From: Dama dama
Taxonomy: Eukaryota > Chordata > Mammalia > Artiodactyla > Cervidae
Direction: 5' to 3'
NCBI RefSeq assembly: GCF_033118175.1
Contig: NC_083701.1
Location: 8,513,501 to 8,577,500 of the forward strand
DNA: 64,000 nucleotides
Positions 43,258 through 52,568 of this stretch are shown here, piece after piece (the first letter of the stretch is position 1; every line of letters begins with the position of its first letter). Position numbers and translations under genes: made by a program. Under the pieces are notes generated by a model. The model ran no database searches. It had not been told where the DNA came from and worked only from the letters and a program-made list of their open reading frames with translations.

Positions 43258-43382
43258 TGACAACCTCAGTAAGTCACGTCCCTGCCCTGAGCCTCTGTCT
43301 CCTATCTTCCATGGAGCTGCTCAGGATCCAATAAAAAGATGGCTAGGTGATACTCGTATACAGTAAGTGCTCAATTACTACT
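43258..43382 (-). mobile_element. MIR fragment
   Basis: Reversed MIR: 'cagtaagtcacgtccctgcc', 'ctgagcctctgtctcctatc', 'acagtaagtgctcaattact'. Confidence 0.65.
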
Positions 43383-44542
43383 CCATCACAGTCCTAAGGG
43401 CATTCCTGTTGCATCTATGTAACAAAGAAAATAGTGGAAACCAAGAAGCAATTTAATTTTGTGAAACAGGAAATCTCTTTCTTATTTCCTTTTGGTTCAT
43501 CTGTTTTGCTTTTCTTCTTTTCAGGACTAGTGGTCCCAAGCTAATGGGAGGCATGTTTAGAGAATACTAAATTAATTTCCTTCATGTTCAAAACAATTAA
43601 ACTGTCTGAGTTGGCAATGTCTACTCTGAAAAGACAGCAGCTTTACTGAATTCTTCTATTACCTTCCTAGGTAACTTTGGCAGTCAATTCTCAGGTCACT
43701 GCATTCTTAGGTCACTTATAAGACGCTCCTTCCCAATCAAGATACAGTTCTTAGCAGAAAGTCACAAGAATCAATACGTTAGCCCGCTGCTTATTAGTGT
43801 GTGGATAAGTGCATGTGCGTGTGTGTATGTTGGAAAGGTTTACCAAGATTCTTAATCAAGTGTGAAACTGTTTGCAAAAGATCAAGGAGGACATTATTAA
43901 GTGAACCTGAACTGGCAGCTACTGAGATCTGAGGAGATTTATTTCGTAGGTAAGCAATAATCTCTTAATAAAATCTTGAATGATGCGTGGGCGAATTGGG
44001 CAGGCAGCAGACAAATGAAAGGAGGGTAAAATTAAAATGTCAAAGGTACATTGAATCAAATGAAACAAGAGCTGTGGTGGGAGGGCTTGGAGAAACCTGA
44101 ACAAGTACAAACCCAGAGTTTCCAAGCAGGAAACAAACCTGAAAAATTCAACGTGTGTCAGCCGTACTGGCCTCCCAACTGGTGAACGCTGCTTCTTGGT
44201 TAGAGGGGGAATCTTAACAAACTGAAGAATCTAGAGGAGAAACCAAGATGGCAGAGAGTTTGGAAGCCTGACCCTGCCAGGGAGCTGAACACCGCGAGGA
44301 TGCTGGGCTTGAGAAACTCGAGAGAGCGATGGCCCCTGAATCCAGAGCAGGGCTGGCTGTCAGATGGAGGATACTGGAGGACTGTTAACCTTCCCAGAAG
44401 CAGAGGCAGGAAAGAGAGGTCTTCAGTTCAACCTCTGCAGAGGTTGGGAACATGATGAGAACGAGCAAGGTGGATGAAGTGTTGGGGCTCACTCAGAGTG
44501 CAACTAAAGCCAGGCGGCAACTGCTAAAGGGCTAAGTGTGCC
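43383..44542. other. Unassigned sequence
   Basis: A short GT-rich patch lies at about 43798-43832. 'gaaaccaagatggcagag' near 44237 recalls the start of some mammalian L1 5' UTRs, but the sequence after it does not follow through convincingly. Confidence 0.4.
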
Positions 44543-44746
44543 TGCCAGTTGCTCAGTCGTGTCTGACTCTTTGCAACCCTGTGGGCTGTAGCCTGCCTGC
44601 CAGGCTCCTCAGCCCACGGGATTCTCCAGGCCAGAATCCTGGAGTGGGGTGCCATTTCCTTCTCCAGGGGATCTTCCCCACCCAGGGATCGAATTCAGGT
44701 CTCCTGCACTGCAGGGGGATTCTTTACCTCTGAGCCACTAGGGAAG
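44543..44746 (-). mobile_element. Bov-tA SINE
   Basis: Antisense: 'gctcagtcgtgtctgactct', a small 'gcctgcctgcc' expansion, 'caggccagaatcctggagtg', head 'ctgagccactagggaagc'. Well preserved. Confidence 0.94.
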
Positions 44747-45282
44747 CAGAAACCAACCCTCTGTTGACAAGTCTTCTGATTTTTCAAGAGAAGGCAGATA
44801 AGTGAAATCTATTTCTATTACTGATAATCCATGTTAAACATTAAACCTCCAGGCAATAAAGCAGACTATCTCTAAGGGCCACAGGCATCTACTGTACAGC
44901 TTTGATTGGAACTGCCGAATCATTAGGAATTAGGTTTGTGTTCTGTAATAAAGGACTGATTTCTAATGAGTTGAACTGCTCAAAATGGGCAGGAGCTCAC
45001 TGGCTGTGTGGGTGGGGGAATGAACTCGCCTATCATGAGAAATGTTTAAGCATAAGGATACTAGATTTAAAATGTCAAAATGTTGGATGGAGAGACTTTT
45101 TATCAAACCCACTCTTTAAAATTAAAATGCCTTGATCTGTTCCCAGAGAGTCCTACAGTAGATATGTGGCAGGACCAGACACTGGGGTATTATGGGACAC
45201 CGAGAAGACATGGCCAGAGGATGTCCTGTTTGAGGACCACCACTATTCCATCCGCCTGAGATCTGAGAGATGTGGAGCAATA
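44747..45282. other. Unassigned sequence
   Basis: Nothing recognised. Confidence 0.4.
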
Positions 45283-45408
45283 AGTGTTAGTCACTCAGTC
45301 ATGCCCGACTCTTTGCAACCCCATGGACTTGCAGTCCCCCAGGCTCCTCTGTCCAAGGGATCCTCCAGGCAAGGATACTGGAGTGGATGCCATGTCCTTC
45401 TCCAATGG
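45283..45408 (-). mobile_element. Bov-tA SINE, head missing
   Basis: Antisense 3' two-thirds only: 'ttagtcactcagtcatgccc' to 'atgtccttctccaatgg'. The tRNA-like head is absent, so this is a 5'-truncated copy. Confidence 0.9.
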
Positions 45409-45649
45409 AGCAATGAGGAGACCCAAGAAACTGGAACTGGATGATTAGGAGAACTGATCTGACACACATAGGCAATAATAGTCATCACACCACGCTGCTG
45501 TCTCTTATTTGAGTGATCGTCACAGGTGATCCAGAGTAGGGTCCAGGTGGTATAACATTATTTCTGGAGTGTCTCTCTCCTCCGCTTGAACGTAACCTGG
45601 GTAAGAGGAGGGAATTTCTTAACCTCGTGCACCAATGTCCCACTCTGAC

Positions 45650-45778
45650 CGCTCCATCTGGGAGTGACTCCCTTCTTCTTCTGATATTTTCATGGCTGAT
45701 TCCTTGCTTTCATTCAAGTCTCTGCTTGGACATCCTCTATAAAGTTACCTTTCTTATCTGCTTTAAAATGGTGGCCTC
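45650..45778 (+). mobile_element. L2, left part (interrupted)
   Basis: 'tttcattcaagtctctgctt' and 'ggacatcctctataaagtta' match the L2 segment 'caggtctcagctcaaatgtcacctcc...'. It ends with the target 'taaaatggtggcctc' (45764-45778), and L2 resumes at 46213. Confidence 0.75.
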
Positions 45779-46212
45779 GGAGTTGTTAGGGGAAGCACAC
45801 TGACTGAAACCGCCCACCCTGGCCAGGCACCATAGTAACCATTTGCATGAGTTGTTTTATGACAGGAGATCCTGATAAGGAATACAGAACTAATAAGCCA
45901 CCACCAACCGGAAGAGTTCGGGAAAGGTCAAAAGGAAACACCGTGTGTCTATCCACTTCCCAGAATCCCTCTTGCTAGCATCCATCTTGGCTGAGCGATG
46001 CGTGCGCCACCAGGAAAGACTCTGAATTAGAATGATTGGCCAAAGACCACCCAGAAACGAATCCTATCACCATAAAACCCAAGACTGCGAGCCACGCGGC
46101 AGAGCAGTTCTCCTGGGTTCCCTTACCCTCCTGCTCTCCACCCGGGTGCCCTTTCCCAATAAAATCTCTTGCTTTGTCAGCAAAAAAATAAAAAAATAAA
46201 AAAAATAAAAAA
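45779..46212 (+). mobile_element. Retroposed LTR (U3-R with poly(A)) of an endogenous retrovirus
   Basis: An ERV LTR that lacks U5 and carries a poly(A)-like tail. U3 begins with TG at 45784 ('tgttaggggaagcacactga'), preceded by 'ggagt', which may be the end of the polypurine-side sequence. A TATA-like 'cataaaa' is at about 46070. AATAAA (46158-46163) is followed 18 bases later by an A-rich tail (from 46182, with TAAA interruptions). The host L2 is duplicated as 'taaaatggtggcctc' (45764-45778) and 'taaaatgatggcctc' (46213-46227), 15 bases with one change. That length, the tail and the missing U5 point to LINE-type retroposition of a viral RNA 3' end, not integrase. The LTR resembles class I (gammaretrovirus-like) ERVs of ruminants, by the 'tctccacccgggtgccctt' R region. 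No coding sequence is present. Confidence 0.8.
46158..46163 (+). terminator. Polyadenylation signal of the retroposed LTR
   Basis: AATAAA in 'ctttcccaataaaatctctt', 18 bases before the A-rich tail; the normal spacing for cleavage and polyadenylation. Confidence 0.85.
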
Positions 46213-46430
46213 TAAAATGATGGCCTCTATCACTTTCTATCCCTTTATCTGGCATTAACTCTCCCAGGAGTATTTATCACTGACATTGTGTATATACTTA
46301 TTTGTTTGTTAGTTTGATGTCTATTTCTCTTTATGAATGTAGGAAATTTGAATGTCCTGTTCTCTCTTCCTGAGGCCTGGAACACAGCGTGGTACCCCTG
46401 AGATGCTTAATAAATATGTATGGAATTAAA
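46213..46430 (+). mobile_element. L2, right part
   Basis: Resumes after the insertion: 'ctatcactttctatcccttt', 'tatctggcattaactctccc', 'gtatatacttatttgtttgt', 'cttcctgaggcctggaacac', ending 'gatgcttaataaatatgtat', in L2 3' order. Confidence 0.8.
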
Positions 46431-47877
46431 GAACACACAAAGACAGGAAATCATGAAATGATTCAGCAGGTCCTCTGAACAGACGTGACTCCAGTGTACC
46501 TGGGCCTGTGGAGAGTGCTGTGTGCAGAAGAGTGCAAAAATTATAGGATACCTGGGGTCAGATTATGATTTTGTGTCTTTTAAGCCAACATAAGAAGATT
46601 GGACACTACTTCAGAGGGAATAGGCTGTTGGGAGTAACTTGACCTGATGTGATTCCACTGGAAAGATCTGTCCAGAAAACAAGAAAAAGACTCTTACATA
46701 TCTTCTTGGAGAGGTTATCATTTGTGAGTTAGTGGAGTCCTCTGAATGCAGCGAGGTGGGGTTCCCGTCATCTTCCTGGAGGATATTGGTTCTTCCTTGG
46801 TGTTTTCTAGTACTGAAAGCCCATTAGGCTGCCTTAGTCAGGTTGGAAGTCAAATCTTTTCCAGATGAACTTGGGAGCAGTTCCTAAGTTACAACCCCTA
46901 TGAAATTTGACCCAAAATGTAGATATGAGGAGATGGGTTTGAATATCACTCAGGGTCCACACTTATCCAGACAGATAGACCAGATCCTGTTCTGTGATCA
47001 TGGGCAAGAGAGAAATGAAGCCCTGCTTTGGCCTCCATAGGCTCTGACCATTTGCAAACTTCAGGCGAACAAGACAGGGCAGGCTTCTGAGCACATCAAA
47101 GGCTGCATGGGCAGCCCTCTTGGTCAGCTGTGTCCATGGGCACTTGCCCCCATTCTCTCCCCAGACCCTCTGCCTTGTGAAGGCTCAGCCTCCCCGGCTC
47201 AGAGCTCAGGAGCCCAGGACAGGCAGGGTCTTAGAGCCACCTTGCTCCTCTGATCTAGTAACTGGATTCCTAAGGTAATCCTCTGAGCCTGGGGACCCTC
47301 CAGTCCCGGTCAGGAGTCTTCCTCACTGAGTTCTACCAGGTGCCTGCCAGGCCCATCCCACAGTCTGCTTGGCCAGTGTCCTGATCTTTAGTCTATTTGC
47401 TCTTTGCCTTAAGACTCCCGTGCACCCATCTCCCCATAAAAACCTTTAACAGCCAGGAAAGGAGCCCTTGCCACAAGGCCTCTCAGGGACTCTTGCATCC
47501 TGCTTTCTCCATGTCCCCATCCTGCCCTGTTTCAGACCTGTGAGAAGGTGGCGCCAGCCTGGGTGGAGGGGATGGGGACAGAGAGAGACATGGAGATCAA
47601 GGCGGATGAATAATGAAGGAACAGCCCAGGGAGAGGCTGCTGACATCACCTCCTGTCTCTGCACAGAGTCAGCTGTGTCCTCATGGCATGAAGGAAGGCC
47701 AAGGGTCAATGTCAACATTTTAAACAAACAGAGATGGGTAGAGAGGAGGCTGGGAGGGCTGTGTGACTTGCTGAAGTCAGCTGCTGAGTCAGGACACCAC
47801 TCCCTGTCTGTTAACCCCTAGACCAGCATGTTTTCCTGTCCATCCTGCTGACCCCTCTCTGAGGGTCTGGTAAACTC
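46431..47877. other. Unassigned sequence
   Basis: About 1.4 kb with no recognised repeat; 47100-47650 is the most GC-rich part of the window but poor in CpG, so not a CpG island. Frames at 47446-47727 (-) and 47468-47821 (+) overlap and show no known family. Confidence 0.45.
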
Positions 47878-47947
47878 CTTTTTTTTTTTTTTTCTCCCGT
47901 TCTATGCACTTTAGAGTTGAAAGCCTAGCTTTAAAACCTAGCTCTGG

Positions 47948-48050
47948 GCACTTCCCTTGAGGTCCAGTGGATAAGACTCCACACTTCCAATTAAGGGGCG
48001 GAGTTTGACCCCTGGTCCAAGAACCAAGATTTTCCATGTTGCGTGGCCAA
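47948..48050 (+). mobile_element. CHR-type SINE, short copy
   Basis: 'gcacttcccttgaggtccag', 'tggataagactccacacttc', 'gtttgacccctggtccaaga', 'catgttgcgtggcc'. A poly(T) stretch at 47879-47893 lies just before it but belongs to flanking DNA. Confidence 0.82.
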
Positions 48051-48349
48051 CTGGAGGCCAATATTCTCCTCTCTACCAGACAAAGGTACATGGCTCTAGA
48101 GAGGAAAATGAGGGCAGAAACATATTTTGTAGGGCTTCTCTGAGAAGGCAGAAGCCTTCGCAGCAGGAATTCCCTCCTTTTTGCTCCGAGTCAAGACTAA
48201 GAAGAGAGAAGAAAGGCTTTCATATCAATGCTTTTCTCAGAATCACTTTGTCTTACTGTTTTCCCACCTATAAATAGAAATAATAAGAGTTAGTACTATT
48301 GTGAGTACACAAACCCTGAAACAGCATTAACTGTCTTTATCACTACTAT
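48051..48349. other. Unassigned sequence
   Basis: Nothing recognised. Confidence 0.4.
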
Positions 48350-48558
48350 AGGGCTTCCCTAGTGGCTCAGTCAGTAAAGAATCTGCCTGCAATGCAGGAG
48401 ATCAGCTTTGATCCCTGGGTGGGGAAGATACCTCAGAGGAGGAAATGGCAACTCACTCCAGTGTTCTTGCTTGGGAAATCCCATGGACAGAGGCGCCTGG
48501 TAGGCCACAGTCTATGGGGTCGCAAAGAGTTGGACACAACTAAGTGACTAACAAAAAA
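48350..48558 (+). mobile_element. Bov-tA SINE
   Basis: Sense copy with a conserved A box ('agtggctcagtcagtaaaga') but a mutated B box ('agctttgatccctggg'). Ends 'cacaactaagtgactaacaa'. 'tcactactata' before and 'tcactacagta' after the tail may be a degraded duplication (9 of 11). Confidence 0.95.
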
Positions 48559-49234
48559 ATCATGTTCACTACAGTAAACATAATTTATTTCAAGGCTCAA
48601 ATTGACTGATTTGCAGTGGCCCCTAGAGTAGGGTTTTGAAGCCCCTCTGGCTCAGCAGGAAACAGTGTCCAGCTGCATTCATGATGTAACATGGACTGGG
48701 GTGGTGGAGAGGTATAGCCCCATGGTACTTGTCAATGCTCCAAAGCCCTATTTCCTCTTACAAATGCAAGAATTGATATTAGAGATAGGTAATTATTTTC
48801 TAAAATCAAGTACAAAATAGAAGATGTGGAAATAAAACTCCTACTGCCTTTCCAGTTCCACTTTCTCAGTTTGCTTTTGTTCCCCCAAGCTCAGCAGTTA
48901 ACAGTGACAACCCGAGCGAAATGGGAGTGGGAGGAAGAAGTCCAGTCAATTCTGGAGTTTTGTCCAAAAAGAGGAGGAATTTCTTTGTTCGGATGCATGC
49001 TCCTTCTGGAAGCCAATTTTGACAGACTCTTCCAGAACCACCAGAGACTGCTGTTCTACCTTGGAGGGCACCCTGGAAATTATTCATGCCTTCTTATCTC
49101 ATGAACTTCTTAACAAATTGCTTATTTGCTCTGCGGTTTGAGAACATTTTATTTTGCTGCAGGGGTTCTTGTTTATCTCAGAAACACTGAGCAGCTCTGA
49201 TGAGCCGGAACAGAACATGCCAATTCTAGCGTGT
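48559..49234. other. Unassigned sequence
   Basis: No repeat or gene recognised. Overlapping frames at 48826-49104 (+) and 48866-49087 (-) have no familiar motif. Confidence 0.4.
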
Positions 49235-49445
49235 TCATTGAGCACCAACTGGTGCTGGTGAGGGTGCCGGGCTCTTTGAAAATTCTCATCCCATTTAAGC
49301 CTCCTGAAACACCCTGGAGTGGATATTCTTCTCTCTTTTAAAGAAATTAAAGCTTGGAAAAGTTACAAAACTTACCCAAATCCCTATTGCTGTAAATGGT
49401 GGCATCAGAAATAAAATCCAGTTTCATCCATCTCCATAGACTGAA
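49235..49445 (+). mobile_element. MIR SINE
   Basis: 'cattgagcaccaactggtgc', 'aattctcatcccatttaagc', 'ctcctgaaacaccctggagt', 'gaaattaaagcttggaaaag', 'ttacaaaacttacccaaatc' in MIR order. Confidence 0.78.
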
Positions 49446-49474
49446 CTATTTCATTCTGATTGCAGGAATGTTGA

Positions 49475-49573
49475 CTTTTTTCTTTTTCTTTTCTTTTTTT
49501 TTTAATTGGAGGATAATTGTTTTACAATGTTGTGTTGGTTTCTGTCCTACAACAGCATGAATCAGCCTTGAGA
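49475..49573 (-). mobile_element. Artiodactyl L1 3' UTR, left part
   Basis: T-rich tail complement (49478-49503), then 'aattggaggataattgtttt', 'acaatgttgtgttggtttct', 'cagcatgaatcagcc': the 3' end of a young artiodactyl L1 in antisense. It is interrupted by a SINE and continues at 49814. Confidence 0.88.
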
Positions 49574-49813
49574 AAAGTGAAAGTGTTAGCCGTTAAGTCG
49601 TGTCCGACTCTTTGCGACTCCATGGACCATAGCCCGCCAGGCTCCTCTGTCCACGGGATTCTCCAGGCAAGAATACTGGGGATTCTTGCCAGGATCTTCT
49701 CCAGGGGATCTTGCCAGTATCGAACACTGGTCTCCTACATTGCAGACAGTTTCTTTACCATCTGATTCACCAGCTGCAGACAGATTCTTTACCATCTGAT
49801 TCACCAGCGAAGC
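49574..49813 (-). mobile_element. Bov-tA SINE with internal 34-bp duplication, inside L1
   Basis: Antisense SINE with tail 'gaaaagtgaaagtgttagcc' and head ending 'ttcaccagcgaagccc'. The tRNA-like head has a 34-base tandem duplication (49741-49774 and 49775-49808; one difference), so the head reads twice. There is also a rearranged patch around 'gaatactggggattcttgcc'. Confidence 0.93.
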
Positions 49814-49937
49814 CCAAATATACGTACATCCCCTCCCTCCACCACCCCCCACCTCTCCCCTACCCTTCTAGGTTGTTACAGAGCCCCAGACTGAGCTTCC
49901 TGGGCTATACAGCGGCTTCCCACTAGCTTATTCTTTC
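49814..49937 (-). mobile_element. Artiodactyl L1 3' UTR, right part
   Basis: 'tacgtacatcccctccctcc', 'acccttctaggttgttacag', 'agccccagactgagcttcct', 'acagcggcttcccactagct': direct continuation of the L1 3' UTR at 49475-49573. Confidence 0.9.
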
Positions 49938-50014
49938 TTTTTTTGTTTTAAAGAAAAGAATCAGGTACGGGTGGTGGAGGGATGAGTCACTGAGAATCTA
50001 AGCGAGCCAGCCTT

Positions 50015-50215
50015 CAGTAGGTATTTGCATATATTATTTCCTTCCGTGTTCAGAACATTCTGTTTCCTCCACCTCCATGGATCTTGATCCCTGTGTTATA
50101 AGTAAAGTAGCAGAGTCTAAAAAGAGGCCCTTGCATCAAGTGACAACAGCAGAAAAGTGATGGAGTTAGACTTCAATCCACGTCCCCTGGCTCCAAATAA
50201 CCATGTTCTTTTCAG
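50015..50215 (+). mobile_element. MIR SINE
   Basis: 'catatattatttccttccgt', 'gttcagaacattctgtttcc', 'gttataagtaaagtagcaga' and 'gacttcaatccacgtcccct' lie in MIR sense order. The core is diverged. Confidence 0.6.
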
Positions 50216-51391
50216 TGCCTGACACTGCACAGCAGAAATTTCGAGCATTGTCTACAGGAAAACATGTCATTTGGGTCTTAATTATTCCTAATATGTCTCT
50301 TTAGGGGGAGTAGACATTTGCTGTTTTGCCTGCCTAAGAATTTTTTTTTTTAATCTGATAAGAGATTTTTTACTTCCCTTTAGGATACTTCTCTGCTCTT
50401 GGGCTAAGGCTTGGTGAGATCATTAGTCAAGTTTTCCCACACTCCCCTGTCCCAGGCATGGACATGTGACTCAAGTTCTGCAATTTGTCTCTCTTTCCCC
50501 AGAGTTTGAAATTTAAGTTGAAAGGCAAAACGATGAGAGACAGCTGGAGCTAAAACATCCTAATTATAAAGTCCAGAGACTATCCCAATGGAACCACATG
50601 CTGCGATGAATGCCGGTTGTCCCAACATAATTGTTAATAACACTTCCTTTCACTCTCCAAAGTGTCATGGTTGAAATGATGAATTATATAGCCACCCTAA
50701 CTATCATCCCAGTTCCCACAGTCGGACGCCTTCTGAGGTCTGGACATCCCCTTCGATTAAGTAAGCTGCCTCATAGGTCGCCAATGAATTATTTTTGCAT
50801 AAGCGAATCAAGTCTGTGTCTTGCTTGCAATAATAACAAAGACTTGAACTGTGTCTCTTGAGAAGACACCAATATTACCTTGTGTGGAAAAGGCCCTTAG
50901 TAATCACGCGACTAGGGTTTTAACAAATAATAATCAGACTCCTCTTCTAACAATACCCGTGCTTACTCAACGGGCTTGTGGACAGATGTCCACAGCAGCA
51001 TGGACAGGAATCATTCTTGAAAGCACGGCTTCTCTTCATCTGGGTCGGCCCAGTTTCTTCCATCCCTCAGTGCAGAAGCAACAACCAACCCTGAGGCTTC
51101 TTACGGGCACCATTCCTCGAAAGGATCAGCCAGCCTTGGTGAGTGAAAATGAATTGCATTCATTTTGATGAGGTAGGAATTTGTCCTTACTGGAAATGAT
51201 GCCTATTCTAGATCTGATTTTGCTTTACCCGTCTCTCATGCTCACCTAGTCTGTGAACTTACCAGATACTTTGTGAACTGGTCTGGTGTCTCAAACTAAT
51301 GAACAATTGCTACTGCAATGAGACAGTTCAGTGCAGGGAGGCCTTTGAGATTTACTGCTTTATAATGAACCTAGTTGCCCCGAAGCAAGTA
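50216..51391. other. Unassigned sequence
   Basis: A poly(T) patch at 50341-50351; otherwise no recognised repeat. A 105-codon frame (50851-51168) has no known domain. Confidence 0.4.
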
Positions 51392-51608
51392 CTGCTGTGC
51401 TGTGCTTAGTCGCCTCAGTTGGGCCCGACTCTTTGCATCCCCATGGACTGTAGCCCGCCAGGCTCCTCTGTCCATGGGAGTCTCCAGGCAAGAATACTGG
51501 AGTGGGTGGCCATGACCTCCTCCAGGGGATCTTCCCAACCCAGGGATCAAACCCAGGTCTCTCGCAAAGTGGACAGATTCTTTGCCATCTGAGCTGCCAG
51601 GGAGGCCC
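51392..51608 (-). mobile_element. Bov-tA SINE
   Basis: Antisense, from 'gctgtgcttagtcgcctcag' to 'gagctgccagggaggccc'. Well preserved. Confidence 0.94.
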
Positions 51609-52379
51609 TTATAAAGGGGGAGGGGTCCTATTGATAGCTCAACCTTGGCAGCAGCATGGAGACAATATTTTGTAAGGATGGGAGGTTTCTTGTGTTTGTG
51701 ATATATGCTCTGATCCCTATCTTTGGTAGGACTTCTCTCATTGACAGTAAAATGAGGTAGGGACGACTAAAGGATCAATATGGAAATAATACAGTTCTAA
51801 TTTTCCTAAAGATTTGTTTCACAAATTTTGGCTTTCCCATCCTTCAATGGAGGCTTCTGTTGTTTAGAAGTCTCTCTACCTGTTTCAGTCAGGATCCCAA
51901 AAGACACATCACATATAGACGGAGATAGTTCTAGTTGAGCTTATTTATAAGACAACATTTACACTACTGTAGGCAAAGTATAGTAGAGCCACAGGGGACA
52001 GTGATGGAGCTCAGAGCCAACAGCACTAGAGCTTTCATCACCAGTAAGCTCAAGGAAGCAGTGGGATGAAAACTGGGAGACTAACCCCTGCAGAATCAAC
52101 CATTTTGAGAGGAGCCATGACTTTCTGCTGAGAGACAGTCAGCCAGAGGCAATCTCAGAGGAATGGAGCCAGACAAGAAAACAGACCTCTCTTATGGGAC
52201 TCATTGCCCAAACACAGAAGAAGTTCAAAGGCATTAGAGCCTTTGGTATATGCAATCCATTAGGGCATAGATCAATCCAGAGAACAGTTGCTTGTAACTA
52301 GAGAGACAAAGAGGAGGTATTCAGCCTGGGGCCCAAATAAAGAATGCAGAAAACTGTTATAATTATTCATTAACTAGGA
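51609..52379. other. Unassigned sequence, probable ancient repeat at 51890-52330
   Basis: 'tttcagtcaggatcccaaaa', 'agcttatttataagacaaca' and later 'ccagacaagaaaacagacct' give the impression of an old interspersed element (a widespread type starting gtcaggatccca), but I cannot assign it. No gene is recognisable. Confidence 0.4.
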
Positions 52380-52568
52380 GTCAGTATTTTTTTAAGTCAG
52401 TTGTATTTCTATATACCAGTAACAAGCAAGCAAAAACTAAATAGAAGCATGTAAGCATATATAATAACTAAACAACTTCAAATACATAGAAATAAATTTA
52501 CTTAAAAATGGAGGATACCTCTGCATACAAAACTACAAAGATTTATTGAGATAATCTAAAGAAGACCC
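52380..52568 (+). mobile_element. L1 ORF2 remnant, left part
   Basis: 'gtatttctatataccagtaa', 'atacatagaaataaatttac', 'gcatacaaaactacaaagat', 'ctaaagaagaccc': a central ORF2 stretch of an old L1 in sense orientation. Ends at the BovB insertion. Confidence 0.8.

Noticed and set aside
44237..44540. 'accaagatggcagag' as an L1 5' UTR or promoter
   Set aside because: Only the opening words resemble an L1 5' UTR; the following sequence does not match.
47100..47650. GC-rich segment as a CpG-island promoter
   Set aside because: GC content is raised but CpG dinucleotides are few.
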